This document shows positions 46,294 through 57,820 of a stretch of DNA of 64,000 bases, in pieces. Under the pieces are notes generated by a model. It did no database searches, was not told the origin of the DNA, and was given only the letters and a program-made list of their open reading frames with translations. Source of the stretch: Penicillium oxalicum (Eukaryota; Ascomycota; Eurotiomycetes; Eurotiales; Aspergillaceae); the NCBI RefSeq assembly GCF_001723175.1, contig NC_064657.1, positions 62,001-126,000 on the forward strand. The letters run 5' to 3'. Position numbers and translations under genes: made by a program. Position 1 is the stretch's first letter; every line of letters starts with the position of its first letter.

Positions 46294-47202
46294 ATGGGTC
46301 AGCAGGAGAAAAAGCTCTCGGGGCTCTCCGCCTTTCTCAAGAACGAGGTTGATCCACGGCATGCCGACCTATTACTCTTCACCTGCTGTCTATGCTCGGG
46401 TCTGGTGGATAGCACGATATACAAGGGTGACCGCCCCGTGAGCCTGTTTTGCGACCGAAATGACAATTAACCAAACGGTTTCCGACAGCGTACAACACCT
46501 TTGTGTCCATGCAAACGGGTAAGTTCCTCGCGCCATGGTCACGGAGGCGATGCTTATGACCCAGGAGAGGCTATGGTCAAGGCTAACTTTTCTGTGCGAC
46601 CTTGTCTGGCAGGAAACACCATCTTCGTGGGGCTGGGCGCATCTAATCAAAATCCACGTCCCTATGGATGGGCGCGCTCGTTGACCTCGATCGGCTGTTT
46701 CGTGATCGGATGCTTTATCTTTGCCCGAATCAATCGATTCGTGGGTGCGCAGCGTCGAGGATGTCTCATCCTGTCATTCTTCATTCAGGCCTCGTTGATC
46801 GTCGTGACCGCCGCCCTGGTCCAGGCCGGGGCGGTTTCCAGCGCCATTGAGGATAACCCATTGGACCCCATTGTCCGATGGGACCAAGAAGTGCCCATTG
46901 TGCTGCTCAGTCTTCAGTCGGCTGGACAGATCGTCGCCAGCCGCACCTTGGGATACAATGAAATCCCGACCGTTGTGATCACAAGCCTCCTGTGCGATCT
47001 GATGTCGGATCCCAAGCTGTTCCTCATACGAAACGAAAAGCGAGATCGACGAATCATTGCCTTCGTCCTGACAATGGTCGGTGCCATTGTCGGGGGTTGG
47101 GTCACTAAGTCGACCGGGAATATTGCCCCCGTCCTCTGGCTAGCGGCGGGCATCAAGTACGTTGTGGCAGTGGCATGGGGATTTTGGAAAGTCAAAGCCT
47201 GA
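46294..47202 (+). CDS. DUF1275 (YoaK-like) integral membrane protein
   Basis: Three exons (46294-46426, 46489-46518, 46613-47202) give 250 residues. The small middle exon encodes AYNTFVSMQT and joins GNTIFVGLG, giving the DUF1275 signature MQTGN after the first membrane helix (DLLLFTCCLCSGLVDSTIY). Further hydrophobic helices follow around SIGCFVIGCFIFARI, LSFFIQASLIVVTAALVQA, RIIAFVLTMVGAIVGGWV and VLWLAAGIKYVVAVAWGF, six or so in total. LGYNEIPTVVITSLLCDLMSD is another conserved block. The family occurs in bacteria and fungi; the transport role is suspected but not proven. Complete. Confidence 0.85.
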
Positions 47203-48343
47203 GTGGCCAGCATGGAGGGCATTTCTCCATTGAGTGGAGGGGACAGAGACAGAGAGAGAGCGAGCGCGCGCAATGGATGAACTAACTCAACTGGGATAAT
47301 GTTGCTTCTCCATGGATGCTCGCGATACTTGCGACTGCAGGGTGCAGGCACCACCCTCTTACCCCCTTCCCCCTCCCCCATCCCCCACTCCCACACTCCC
47401 AAACTTCCTCGCGCTTCATCGGCGTTATCGAAAAGGGCCAAGACGCTGCCCAGCCTGGGCGGAACTGGGCATTGCTGGGTAATATAAAAGGGATAGGCGA
47501 GACTGGATGAGACTGGGGGCGGGAGAGGGGAAATGGGAGGAGAGAGATGTCGATCACCGATTGATTGGAGCGAATAGCAGCCTGAAGATCTTGGCAGTCA
47601 CTTGGTGGTTCGGCCCATGCGATTATTAGTAGGCTACAGCGGTTTCAGAAAGAAATGAATGCATGTTTGCTGGGCAATTAGCTGAATTGCACGAATGACC
47701 AACCCTCTCTTCGCTTATCGGAACATAGCTTGTGTCGTCACATCTTACCTTGGTAGATTCTCCAGCTGTTTTCCAGTCAACAAGCATAATGGGGCATGTT
47801 CACTGCCCGCATCATGAGAGGGTTGAGGGTACTCACCAATCACGTGGCAAGCCGTCGCGCATCCCTGCAACTGTGCAGTACGCTCTTCTGGAAACGGCCC
47901 CATTCAAATTTGCCAAGATGCTCGAATCCATCGATCAGTCAACCTCCGATCTGTTGCAGCTGAATACCTAGTGAGTAATGAGAATGAGTCAATCGGCAGA
48001 TTTGCGTGACCAGTCCTTCGTCTCGATACCAGAAGGACAGGTAGGCCATTTTCAGCTTGACCCAGTCTTGATTCCATTCGAGAGGTTTACACTGCACCTT
48101 TGGCTGGCTCAATTGCGATGGAAATTATTTACCTCTTGCTGCGCTCACGGAACGAGTCCCCACGTGGATGCAGTAATTTATCGAGTCTGGAAGTACTTCC
48201 GGCATAGTTGTGAACGATATTGGTCTTCTACATACCATCTCGGGAAGAAGAATCCCGGACCTATGGCCTGCCTTGAGAGCATCAAGTTGCCCTCGGTTTC
48301 GACCTGAATCGACAGGCCCCACTGATGGATTAGGTTGGTAGGT

Positions 48344-48360
48344 ACCTGTACGGTACAGGT
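48344..48360. repeat. 17-bp palindrome ACCTGTAC-g-GTACAGGT
   Basis: Perfect 8-bp arms around one base, flanked by two GGTACC-type sites. It could be a dimeric regulator site or a chance palindrome. Confidence 0.7.
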
Positions 48361-48477
48361 GGTACCGTGATCTTTCCGCCCGCCCGCGACGGGACCCCAC
48401 CCCCCAGTCGGCGATTGAATTGTTCCATTAAAGTGTGCCCAGCAATGATTGACCCTTCGCGTTCAAATCAAGGAGAT

Positions 48478-48494
48478 CCCCCCCCCCCCCCCCC
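48478..48494. repeat. poly-C run (C17)
   Basis: Seventeen consecutive C. Length is likely variable or prone to sequencing error. Confidence 0.85.
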
Positions 48495-51013
48495 GTGAGG
48501 ATGTTCGACCGCTTTGACCGTAGCTGATGTGGCTATGATCGTATCAATCGTTCGTCTGAGAGACGTCAAAACTCAGGTCATGATGAAGAATCTCCGGTCC
48601 TCAAAAAGGCCCCCCAAGCCCTGACTCAAGGGATCCGTGAGAGTGGAGCGAATCGGCTTCAGGATCGTGCATGTGGGGGTGAAGCGCCCTGATGTTGGTA
48701 TTCGGCAATCTTTCATGAGGACCACGTACCAATCATCTTTGCGGTTGATTTTCGTCAATGAAATTGCCTGCAAGACCATGTTCGGCTTACCGGCTGCAAC
48801 GCTATGGCGATAGAGAGCGTCAAGCTTACCGGGGCAAGTATCGGCCTTTCTCCGGGCAGTCCAAACAACTTACCATCGGCCTCAATTCACAAAGCCTTTT
48901 ACTGCATCCTTACCTCAAGCTAGAAGTAGGACCCCCGGCATTGAGCCATTAAACTACCGGACACCCGACTCAGGGTCATTTGACAACAAGCTAGGGTATC
49001 AAGTTACTTTTACTATCTCGCGCGACCGAGATTCCACGCGTGGTAAATGAACCAAGCATAAATTCATTTTTTGAGTTTTTTTTTTTCTTTTTTGTACATA
49101 CCAGCCAATCGAAGGCGAGGATGTACCAGATCAACGCTGAACTAAACCTTACCGACACACGCTGCTACGGCCTCGATTAAGCAGTCTGCTACAACTCTGT
49201 GTTCGAGAAATAGGGTTCATGTTTGGTGGATCGGCATTGTCAGAGCCATTTCTCTGACAACTTGTTCGCAACATTGGGAGCATTGTTCTGCATGCGCCCA
49301 ACTCGGGTATCTCCCTCTCTTCCGTCACCTGGTGGGAAATTATCTGCAGCACGATGACCGTCCATTGTGGATGCAAGCTGGCGGGATTCCCTCACTTCCA
49401 ACCTTGACGGTTTAAATCAAGGGTATTTTGCCACACTAGATCACAAACTCATTTTGAAGTTTTCTTGGCGTTTTTTTTCCTCCTGGAATAAGCTCGCAAC
49501 AAAAATCAAAAAAAGTTGCAAGCACCATCAATATCTGGCAATCATTCTATCGCAAGGGCTACCTACGATCCTCAGGGTCCGACTTTAATTCCGCAAGCTG
49601 AAATCGTGCCGATGATCGGAGCCCATTGACATGTCAATGTTGGCGAGTCTTTTGTTCTTTCAAGACGCTTCAGGTCACAGGCCGTGCACGAGTGACGGTA
49701 CGCTCCTCGGAAAAACCCGGGTTGACATTCTGCAGGTGGCTGGCATGAGTCGCGCTCGTGCATCTCGCTCCCTTCTATCCGCGCACATCCCACATATACC
49801 ATACCTTGAAAAAAAAATTACTCACACAAAGGTTGAATCTTTTAGGCTCCCAAGTTAACTTGCATTCCTTGCAGAATCCTGAAGGAACTATGAAGCCTTC
49901 ATGGCGGGCAGTCAAATTTTCATCGGATGGGTCCACGGAGGTCGGAGCTGAGCGACAACTGGTGTGGCTCTCCCGCGCGGACTCGCCCAGAACATTTTAG
50001 GCTGTTTCCTGCACGGCCCAGTCCTGGAGCGGAAGAGACCCTGTTTTGCTGCCTGGACGATCGACAGTCTCCCCCCTGACGGCTGAAGGTGGGGGACTGA
50101 CCAACTTTAATTGTGAATAGTGAGCATGATCTGATGTTTCAACGGGTTGCAACCGCCAGAATCTGAATGGTCCGGTCTAAAATCGGTACTAAGAGTCGGT
50201 ACTCTTTACTCAATAGTGGCCCAGAGTCGGACTTCTTGAGCGAGAGCGCCCTGGAGGTTGCTTGCCTCGATTAAACGATGAGGAGACATTTCCCAGGATC
50301 ACAAAAGTGGTCACTTATCTCCATCAATCACGTGATTGATCGGTCCTGACCCGCTCCTTGGATCCTGATCGCCATCTTCCATTTTACAACTCCATTCAGC
50401 ATCATCATATCTGCGAGGGTCGCATGTCCACAGCTGGAATATCAATTCTGTGAAATGCCGCTTGGAATGGCAATTCTCTGTCTTAAGGATGAGTTCTCGC
50501 TCCTCATCTGTCTTTCTTGAGTGAAATCTCATCCCGCTCCACTCATCGTCTCCTCACTCCAACGGCAGCTCCAGGTAGATGTCCGTTTAATGAGGCAAAT
50601 TCCCGCAGCCTCCGGGTCTGGGCATTTATCCGTTGCGGAGCTCCTTTTACACGGATAATCCATTGATCCTTGTATTGCCGTCAAAATGGCAATATTCCGA
50701 AACATGGACGCAACCATGATTCGACATTCGATTTGGCGGACCAAAGAGAAATAAAAAACCACGACGACGGGATATGCGGGGTTTCAGCATACAGAATGAC
50801 ATCCCGGAATCCATGACTGAATCCTCGAGATCGGGCTTAAAAGGCACGCTGTGACCCCACTTCTGCCAAGTTCACCGACCAAAAAAAAGCTTTCGAGTAA
50901 GCTTTTGTTTATTGCAGGAGTCAGCATTCCGATCAATTCTGTCCAAACTACATCGTTGGAGACTGGGAAACCGTCTTGTGAACGCTTCTAGAATCGACTT
51001 GAGATCTAAAGCC

Positions 51014-52372
51014 ATGCCCTCCAGACAGCAACTCTGGTCTCTAGCCTGGACATTGCTCTCTTTGAGCGCATCCTGGGACGTGGTCAGGGCTGATAACCCG
51101 ATCGTACAAGATCTCTTCACTGCAGACCCGGCTCCGGTCGTCTACAACGACCGGATCTACGTCTTTACGGGCCACGATAACAATGGCGCGACATTCTACA
51201 ATATGACGGACTGGCGCCTCATTTCATCGGCCGACGCGGTGAACTGGCAGCACCACGGCTCCCCCATGAGCCTCAGCACCTTCAAGTGGGCCAATGCCAA
51301 CGCATGGGCCGGCCAGGTGATTGAGCGCAACGGCAAATTCTACTATTACGCGCCCGTCCGCCACTCCACAGGTGCCATGGCAATTGGCGTTGGCGTGAGC
51401 TCCAGCATCACTGGGCCTTATGTGGACGCTCTGGGAAAGCCACTGGTGGAGAATAATGGAATCGATCCCACGGTCTGGATTGACGACGACGGGCAAGCGT
51501 ACCTGTACTGGGGCAATCCAGACCTGTGGTATGTGAAGCTGAATGCCGACATGACCTCCTACAGTGGCGGCATCAACAAAGTCTCCCTCACCACTGCTGG
51601 CTTTGGCACACGGACAGGAAATGCTCAGAGACCTACGACGTTTGAAGAAGGCCCATGGCTCTACAAACGCAATGGTCTCTATTACATGGTCTATGCCGCC
51701 GATTGCTGCTCGGAGGATATCCGCTACTCCACTGCCCCCACCGCCACTGGACCATGGACCTACAAAGGTGTCATCATGCCCAGTCAAGGCCGCAGTTTCA
51801 CCAACCATCCCGGTGTTATCGACTTCAAGGGCAAGTCGTACTTTTTCTATCACAACGGTGCGCTTCCCGGTGGGAACGGATATCAGCGATCGGTCGCCGT
51901 GGAAAGTTTTAACTACCGTGGTGATGGATCCATCCCCCAAATCGACATGACCACAAATGGCCCCGCGCAGATTGGCACTCTCGACCCCTTTGTCCGTCAA
52001 GAAGCTGAAACGATCGCCTGGTCCTCGGGTGTCCAGATTGAGGTCTGTAGTGAGGGTGGACAGAGTGTGGGTTACATCAAGAGTGGCTCCTTCATCAAGG
52101 TCAAAGGCGTCAATTTTGGTGGAGGTGCAAAGTCTTTCACGGCCCGTGTGGCCTCCGCCGGCAATGGTGGTGATATCCAAGTGCATTTGGACAGTCAGAG
52201 CGGCCCCGTCGTGGCTACCTGTACCGTGCGCAACACTGGCGGTTGGCAGTCTTGGGCAAGTGTGAATTGCCCAGTCAGTAACGCTCAGGGCGTCCACGAT
52301 GTGTTCTTTGTCTACTCCAGCAGTGACAAGAACTCGTATCTGTTCAATGTCAACTGGTGGCAGTTCTCTTGA
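51014..52372 (+). CDS. secreted GH43 glycosidase with C-terminal CBM6
   Basis: An intronless gene of 452 codons. I choose the ATG at 51014, which gives a signal peptide (SRQQLWSLAWTLLSLSASW, cleavage near VRA-DN); upstream codons are charged and untypical. The five-bladed propeller carries the three GH43 acids: Asp in LFTADPAPVVYND, Asp in NGIDPTVWIDDDGQAYLYWG and Glu in FEEGPWLYKRNGLYYMVYA. From about residue 320 (RQEAETIAWSSGVQIE) a CBM6 module begins, with GGAKSFTARVASAGNGG and ending in NVNWWQFS. GH43-CBM6 proteins are mostly arabinofuranosidases, xylosidases or arabinoxylan arabinofuranohydrolases. Which of these applies cannot be decided from motifs. It would act with the GH30 and PL1 enzymes of this window on plant cell wall. 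Confidence 0.88.
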   Translation: MPSRQQLWSLAWTLLSLSASWDVVRADNPIVQDLFTADPAPVVYNDRIYVFTGHDNNGATFYNMTDWRLISSADAVNWQHHGSPMSLSTFKWANANAWAGQVIERNGKFYYYAPVRHSTGAMAIGVGVSSSITGPYVDALGKPLVENNGIDPTVWIDDDGQAYLYWGNPDLWYVKLNADMTSYSGGINKVSLTTAGFGTRTGNAQRPTTFEEGPWLYKRNGLYYMVYAADCCSEDIRYSTAPTATGPWTYKGVIMPSQGRSFTNHPGVIDFKGKSYFFYHNGALPGGNGYQRSVAVESFNYRGDGSIPQIDMTTNGPAQIGTLDPFVRQEAETIAWSSGVQIEVCSEGGQSVGYIKSGSFIKVKGVNFGGGAKSFTARVASAGNGGDIQVHLDSQSGPVVATCTVRNTGGWQSWASVNCPVSNAQGVHDVFFVYSSSDKNSYLFNVNWWQFS

Positions 52373-54254
52373 TGGTTTCGGTGAGGATTTCGGGTGCTGT
52401 GATGATGAATCTTTCCGGGTCAGCCTTTGTTCCTCTGTCCAGATGATGGTGGCCATATCTTCTTCCTGAACCTCAGTTCCAGTCGCCAAATATGAAACTG
52501 CAGTCTTCTCCCTATCCCAGCCGGTGTCAGTGGCGCCGAAGATCCCCCGCTTGTGGGTGTCGGAGGAAATAAAAAGACCACGAATCGTAGTGGACCAGAA
52601 ACATGTACTCTGCAGATCTCGTAGAATTCATCTCGCTCAAACCACGCAGTGACACGCTCGTTTCCGAACCTCCTCGGTCGGGTACCTTGAGTCAAGGGGC
52701 ACTTTCTGGGGGTAAGAGCAATGTTGATCGTCATATCCAGTGCTGCACAGCCCCCGCCGCTTTCAGTCCACGTCCAGAGTCCCACATGGCCCTATCCGCC
52801 ATCGCGGCTTTGTTGGTGACTACCTTACTGGGAGTGTCCCGGCGGAAAGCAGACAAGCAGCGCAATCCATTCCACTGGATTCAAGTTGCATTCTCATGGG
52901 GGCTCATCTATTGATGGACAGGACCCTGTCGATGAGAACATGTTCCTCTAGCCTTCTGGTACGCTTCAGTGCCATCCAGTTTTCTTCAACCAGTATATAT
53001 TTTGTCCTCGCGACTCCCATGGATGCCCCTGACTGAATGATTTTGCAACTCGCATCTCTTGAAGTCATGTTCCAGTCAAGATATATTTTGCAGGGGCCAT
53101 CCGCTGCTACGGCGACATGGAGGGGATCTTTTTACCGCCCTTTCCAGCATAGGTTTGTGTCCGTCCGCATCTAGATTCCGGCGACAATCTCTTGTGTCAG
53201 CCAGGTTGCGGTGACACGTCGGGGGTAAAATGCCTCGGATGGTCATATGTCCGGGTGCCTCTTGGTCGTCATTCCCACCAATGTGAAGATGACCAGAGCG
53301 GCAGCGCCAGCATGGAGCTAAATGAACGTCTATCACTTGCCGACCGGGGTCAAGGATTGGGGGGGGGGGGGGGCTTTTTTTTCGTCAGAATATCACCGGC
53401 ACATCCAGACCTGATTGACGGGATTGTCGCTCATGAGCTCATTTCTTCAACGTTGCGCCAAGATGTTCCGCGACGTGTTGAAACGACTGCAGGGCTTGGC
53501 ACAGCTGCAGATGCATGCACCCCGCAATGGGGGTAATCTTCACGGGTACCACCTGAAGCAAATTGCGAGGATATGCGCTCATTGATTTGGCCGGGAGAAT
53601 GTCTGCGGTTGAATTCTTCTCTTTCTCTTGGGAGTCTTTCGGTTTGTATTTCTTGACTCTGGTTTTTCCTCCAATCTGGGCCGCTGGCTCCATGTGTCGA
53701 GATCAAGATTCACAGATCAATGGACATCCCCGTGATGCCCTGTCGAGCAATTCCGCTCACGGGGCAGCACTGAGCCAGATTGCTATTCACAGCAAACTGT
53801 CAGAGAGAAGACTGTTGCCAAGATCATCCAGGGGGTACGAAAAGCGACCAAACGCCAAGTGATTCGTCGTTTCAATCCTGAGGCTCGAAGGTGGAGAATT
53901 TCTTTGATTCCAACCGCCTCTGGGGAAAGTTTAAAAAATAAATCCACCCGTCAATGAGATTCAGGGTTGAACCCGAGACAAGGCGAACCCGACCCGACGC
54001 CATCTCAGGAGAAGATTGAATGTGTCGAAGCAATCCATTTCCAGCGATGGGCAAATCTGCTCAATTTGAGTGAGAGAGAGTGAGAGAGAACCCGCAAGCT
54101 CTCGAATACAAAAGGCAACGAGTCCCTCGATGAGAAGACCATTCTCCCGCTCACAATTTCATTCCACTTTAACTTCATTCCCTCATTCTCAATCCTTTTC
54201 TATTCCAAGTTCCAGCATTCCTTCCCATTTTTCTTGATATTTTCTCTTTCTACC
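52373..54254. other. intergenic upstream of the pectate lyase
   Basis: No gene is recognised. It contains a G15 run at 53359-53373 and, near 54070-54100, (GAGA) repeats. CT-rich sequence just before the pectate lyase start (54180-54250) is typical of fungal core promoters. Confidence 0.5.
53359..53373. repeat. poly-G run (G15)
   Basis: Fifteen consecutive G followed by a T run. Confidence 0.85.
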
Positions 54255-55576
54255 ATGGCTCCTACTAAGTGGTTCACCGCGGCGCTGGCAAGCTGCCTCG
54301 CCGGAGCAGTCTTGGCTGCGCCAACTGCGACCACCGATACCCTGATCGTCAAGCGTGCCAACATCAACGATGTCAGTCATCCATGAGACTATTGGCTCTT
54401 TTTTCCATTTTATCGCATATATATATATGATCATTTCTCCTTTCCCGGTTCATCTCACTGACCACAGCAAACTGCACCTACAGGCGGCAACAGGTTTCGC
54501 AAGCCAGAATGGCGGCACCACCGGCGGCGCCGGCGGGACCACCACCACCGTCTCATCCTACGCAGCTTTTACGCAGGCAGTCCAGGGCGATGCAAAGAAG
54601 GTGGTCATTGTGTCAGGAACCATCACCCAGACTGCGGATCAAGCCCGAGTTGGCAGCAATACCAGCATCATCGGCAAGGATGCCAATGCCAAGCTGGTGA
54701 ACTTTGGCGTGTAAGTGGCCGACGAGATTGACCTTCGGACTCTCCGGTAGGAGCTTGATCTATGGACCTCCCACAGCTGACTTTTTTTTCTTTTCCTTTC
54801 TCCAGTCTTATCAAGGGCGCCTCGAATGTCATCATTCGTAACCTGGGCATCTCCAAAGTTCTGGCTGCCAACGGAGATGCCATTGGCATTCGTAAGTCGG
54901 GGCGATTCCCCCCACTAGATTCTATGGTAATTAACAAATTCAACAGAGAAGTCCAAGAATGTCTGGGTGGATCACTGCGATGTCTCTTCCGATATGAACC
55001 ACGACAAGGACTACTACGATGGTCTCATTGACGTGAGCTCTTCCCCAATTGATCCCCCCTCCCCTGGGTTCTATCGTGATGATGCAGACCAAGACTAAGC
55101 TCTCTTCACCATAGATCACCCACGCTTCGGACTACGTCACCGTGTCCAACACTTATATCCACGACCACTGGAAGGCTTCTCTGATCGGCCACTCCGACAA
55201 CAACGGCGCCGAGGATAAGGGTCATCTCCATGTCACCCAGAACAACAATTACTGGAAGAACATCCACTCGCGCACTCCCTCGATCCGCTTCGGCACAGGC
55301 CACATCTACAACAGCTACTTTGAGGTTGACGACGGTATCAACACCCGCGATGGCGCCCAGGTCCTGGTGGAATCGAACGTGTTTGTCGGTTCCAACAAAC
55401 CCCTCTATTCGACCGATGCCGGCTACGCCGTCGCCAAGGACAACGACTTTGGTTCCGGTGCCAACAAGGCCTCCGCTGGTACACTCACTTCTGTCCCGTA
55501 TTCGTACTCGCTGCTGGGTTCCAAGAATGTCAAGAGCGCTGTTGTCGGTAGCGCGGGTCAGACTCTGAAGTTTTGA
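54255..55576 (+). CDS. secreted pectate lyase, polysaccharide lyase family 1
   Basis: Five exons (54255-54371, 54484-54710, 54806-54891, 54947-55032, 55115-55576) give about 325 residues. The N-terminus MAPTKWFTAALASCLAGAVL is a signal peptide with a short propeptide ending at KR. The parallel beta-helix starts at GFASQNGGTTGGAGGTTTTV. VWVDHCDVSSDMNHDKDYYDGLIDITHASDYVTVS is spread over two exons and contains the calcium-binding Asp residues; HDHWKASLIGHSD follows. RTPSIRFGTGHIYNSYF includes the catalytic Arg region (R-x-P-x-x-R). It cleaves polygalacturonate by beta-elimination outside the cell, needing calcium. All exons are intact and the closest relatives are Aspergillus PelA-type enzymes. 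Confidence 0.92.
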
Positions 55577-56382
55577 GGACAACCTTGAGAGACAACGCTC
55601 GGGCTGAGTAACGGCAGAAAGGAGGGGGATTGTTTCAACACATGATGAGAGCTGGTCTCTCAGAATCCCAGAGGTAGAGAGGCAGTCTCAGCCTCCGCTC
55701 GTCTGCTGATTTCGATTCACGTCACCAAGATCACGACCGGATGGGGGGCAAGTGTGGATGTGGATTACGGTGGATTTTAAATCTTGGCTTTCCTTTAGCT
55801 TCTCTTATCTCCAACCCGTGACTCTCTTTTAATTTTCCTTTTGGCAACTGGGCTCCTCCCGACAGATAATCGTATTATCAAAGTAACTCGATCAGACATC
55901 ACTGATTCTAGCGCGATCCGTTGATGTCCATACCTACAGGCTCTAGAGGACTGGCGAGAACCCGTGTGGATCAGGTTGACCTCGCGAGGAGATCGTCCTC
56001 TGTCGGCCGCAGTGACCTTCTCGCCCGTGTGTTTCTGAGATCACCCAAGTGTAAACCTTATGGCTCAGGAGGTAAATGGATGATTCAAGGCCGAAGGATC
56101 CCATATTTCGAGTACCATCTCTCAAAGAATCAGACCAAATATGAAACAAGTCAGGCAGATAGGCAAGAGAGAAGGGGAAAAAAAAACCAACACCATGCAC
56201 ATGACAACGCCCAATTCACTCGAGCTCCGCGACTCCCAGGGTATATATATCCTATCCGATCAACTTTCCCGCACAAGTCCAGCACCGATTCCATGTGTTT
56301 TCAATGCCCAAACAAAATGACGCCTTTGTCCCACCCCCACGTCCCCGGCCCCAGTCCACTGAGCCTAGAGGCCCATCACGCT
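55577..56382. other. intergenic between convergent genes
   Basis: 3' flanks of the pectate lyase and the FAD monooxygenase. Only short frames without recognisable similarity. Confidence 0.45.
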
Positions 56383-57820
56383 TTACCCTCCCAAGAATGA
56401 ATTCAATGACACCATATCCTCACTCGGGGTGGGCGTCGGGAGTAAGACCTTGGTGGCATCATACTCCCAGGCGGATTCCCGCTGTTCCCGACGATGTCGA
56501 ATCTGAAACGGCATCATCCATTCCTTCAGACGGCTTTCCAGGAAGCCCATGTCCCGGTTGCGATCCCACATCCGCCGGGATTCTCTAAAGGCCTGATTGA
56601 TCGTCTCGCGGCGGAGTCGCTCGTACGCGTCAAAGACCTCGGTCAAGGGTTCATGGTGGTACCGCGAGAGCATACGCGCAAAGAGGATAGCATCGTCCAG
56701 CGCGTAGGCGGCAGATTCATCTCGGGGGGGCATCTAAATTGGGATGGATCAGTAAAATGAAGGAAGGAAGAAAGAAAGAATAACGAGAAAAGTGACGGGA
56801 TCAAGGGAATGTGGCGGAGACAGAGAAACTTACTGCATGTGCGGCGTCACCCAGCAGGATGACCCGATTCATACACCAGCGGCCCCCCGGTGGCACCTGG
56901 TAGACGGGGTAGAGCATCCAGTCGGCCTTGCTCTCGACCATTTCACGGATGCACGGTAAGGCGGATTTGGCGAAACGATCCCGCATCTCGCTGCGTAATT
57001 CCTGACGAATGCGATCTCTGCTGGCCCAATCCTGGCCCGGCTCCAGGCGGTAGTAGCTCAATTCGGTTTCGTCGAATTGCACGATCGCCGCGACAAAGAT
57101 CTGTTCATGCTTGGAATCGCAGAAACTCGTCAGCACCGAACCATGGCGGGAGATGTTGAGCGCCGAAGCCTGGAAATGAATGCGCGACGAGAGCGTGTCG
57201 GTGGGAACGGTCGCTTGGAGAAAGGACATGCCCGTGTACTGAGACACGCTGTCCGGGTCAACCCAACGGGTTCGCACGGCCGAGTGCACGCCATCACACC
57301 CCACGACCAGATCGGCGATCACTTCGGTGCCATCGCCGAAATGGAGCACCGCCTTGTCGTTGAGTTCCTCGCCGCTCAGCAACTTTTTCCCAAACACGAC
57401 CTGCACGTTAGGGGTTCGTTCCACCACCGTCATCATCGCCATGGAGAGAATGATGCGCATGACCCGGCGACCTTTATACCCTCCGAATCCGTGGCCCTTG
57501 TGATCCACAAAGTCGATGGACCCAATGGATCGACCGGAGCGCATGGAGAAGAGTTCAATGGCTTCCACATCCGCTCCGCCTTCGGAGCCCATGCGGTCCA
57601 GCTCGTCGAGGATTCCGAGTTGCGCGAGATGTCGTTGAGCGACCGGAGTGAGGTTGATCGCACCACCCGAGGTGGAGAGAATGTCATGGCGCTCGTAGAC
57701 GGTGATTTGAAGATCCGGAACGAACGGGGTGAGTTCTCGTGACAGGGACAATGCGCAGGCAATTCCAGCAATCCCGGCACCGACGATGGCGATCTCCCGA
57801 GGGGGGCAGGTCGCACTCAT
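56383..57820 (-). CDS. FAD-dependent monooxygenase, salicylate-hydroxylase-like
   Basis: Two exons, 56834-57820 and 56383-56733, with a 100-base intron (GTAAGT...TTTAG), give 445 residues. The Rossmann motif REIAIVGAGIAGIACALSLS (GxGxxG) starts at residue 8. VVGCDGVHSAVRTRWV holds the DG motif that binds FAD and NAD(P)H, and RVILLGDAAHAMPP spans the intron with the GD motif contacting the flavin ribityl. ESAAYALDDAILFARML completes the typical C-terminal helix. The class hydroxylates aromatic or polyketide substrates with NAD(P)H and oxygen. No membrane segment is evident. A cytosolic enzyme of accessory metabolism is likely, but no pathway partners lie next to it except the divergent-side MFS transporter 2 kb away. 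Confidence 0.88.

Larger units (their letters stand above)
47203..51013. other. 3.8-kb intergenic region with simple repeats
   Basis: No recognisable gene; open frames overlap on both strands and are short or compositionally biased. It contains GA-rich (47230-47275) and C-rich (47350-47400) tracts, a C17 run at 48478-48494 and a palindrome at 48344-48360. Its right end is the promoter of the GH43 gene. Confidence 0.5.

Noticed and set aside
48905..48975. tRNA-like sequence on the minus strand
   Set aside because: It has a faint A-box resemblance but no cloverleaf or B-box could be folded by eye.
51224..52489. 421-codon minus-strand frame
   Set aside because: Antisense of the GH43-CBM6 gene; composition is Gly/His/Val-rich from codon bias of the sense gene and no domain is visible.
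55106..55582. 158-codon minus-strand frame
   Set aside because: Antisense shadow of the last pectate lyase exon; Val/Gly/Asp-rich.
57077..57742. 221-codon plus-strand frame
   Set aside because: Antisense shadow of the FAD monooxygenase.
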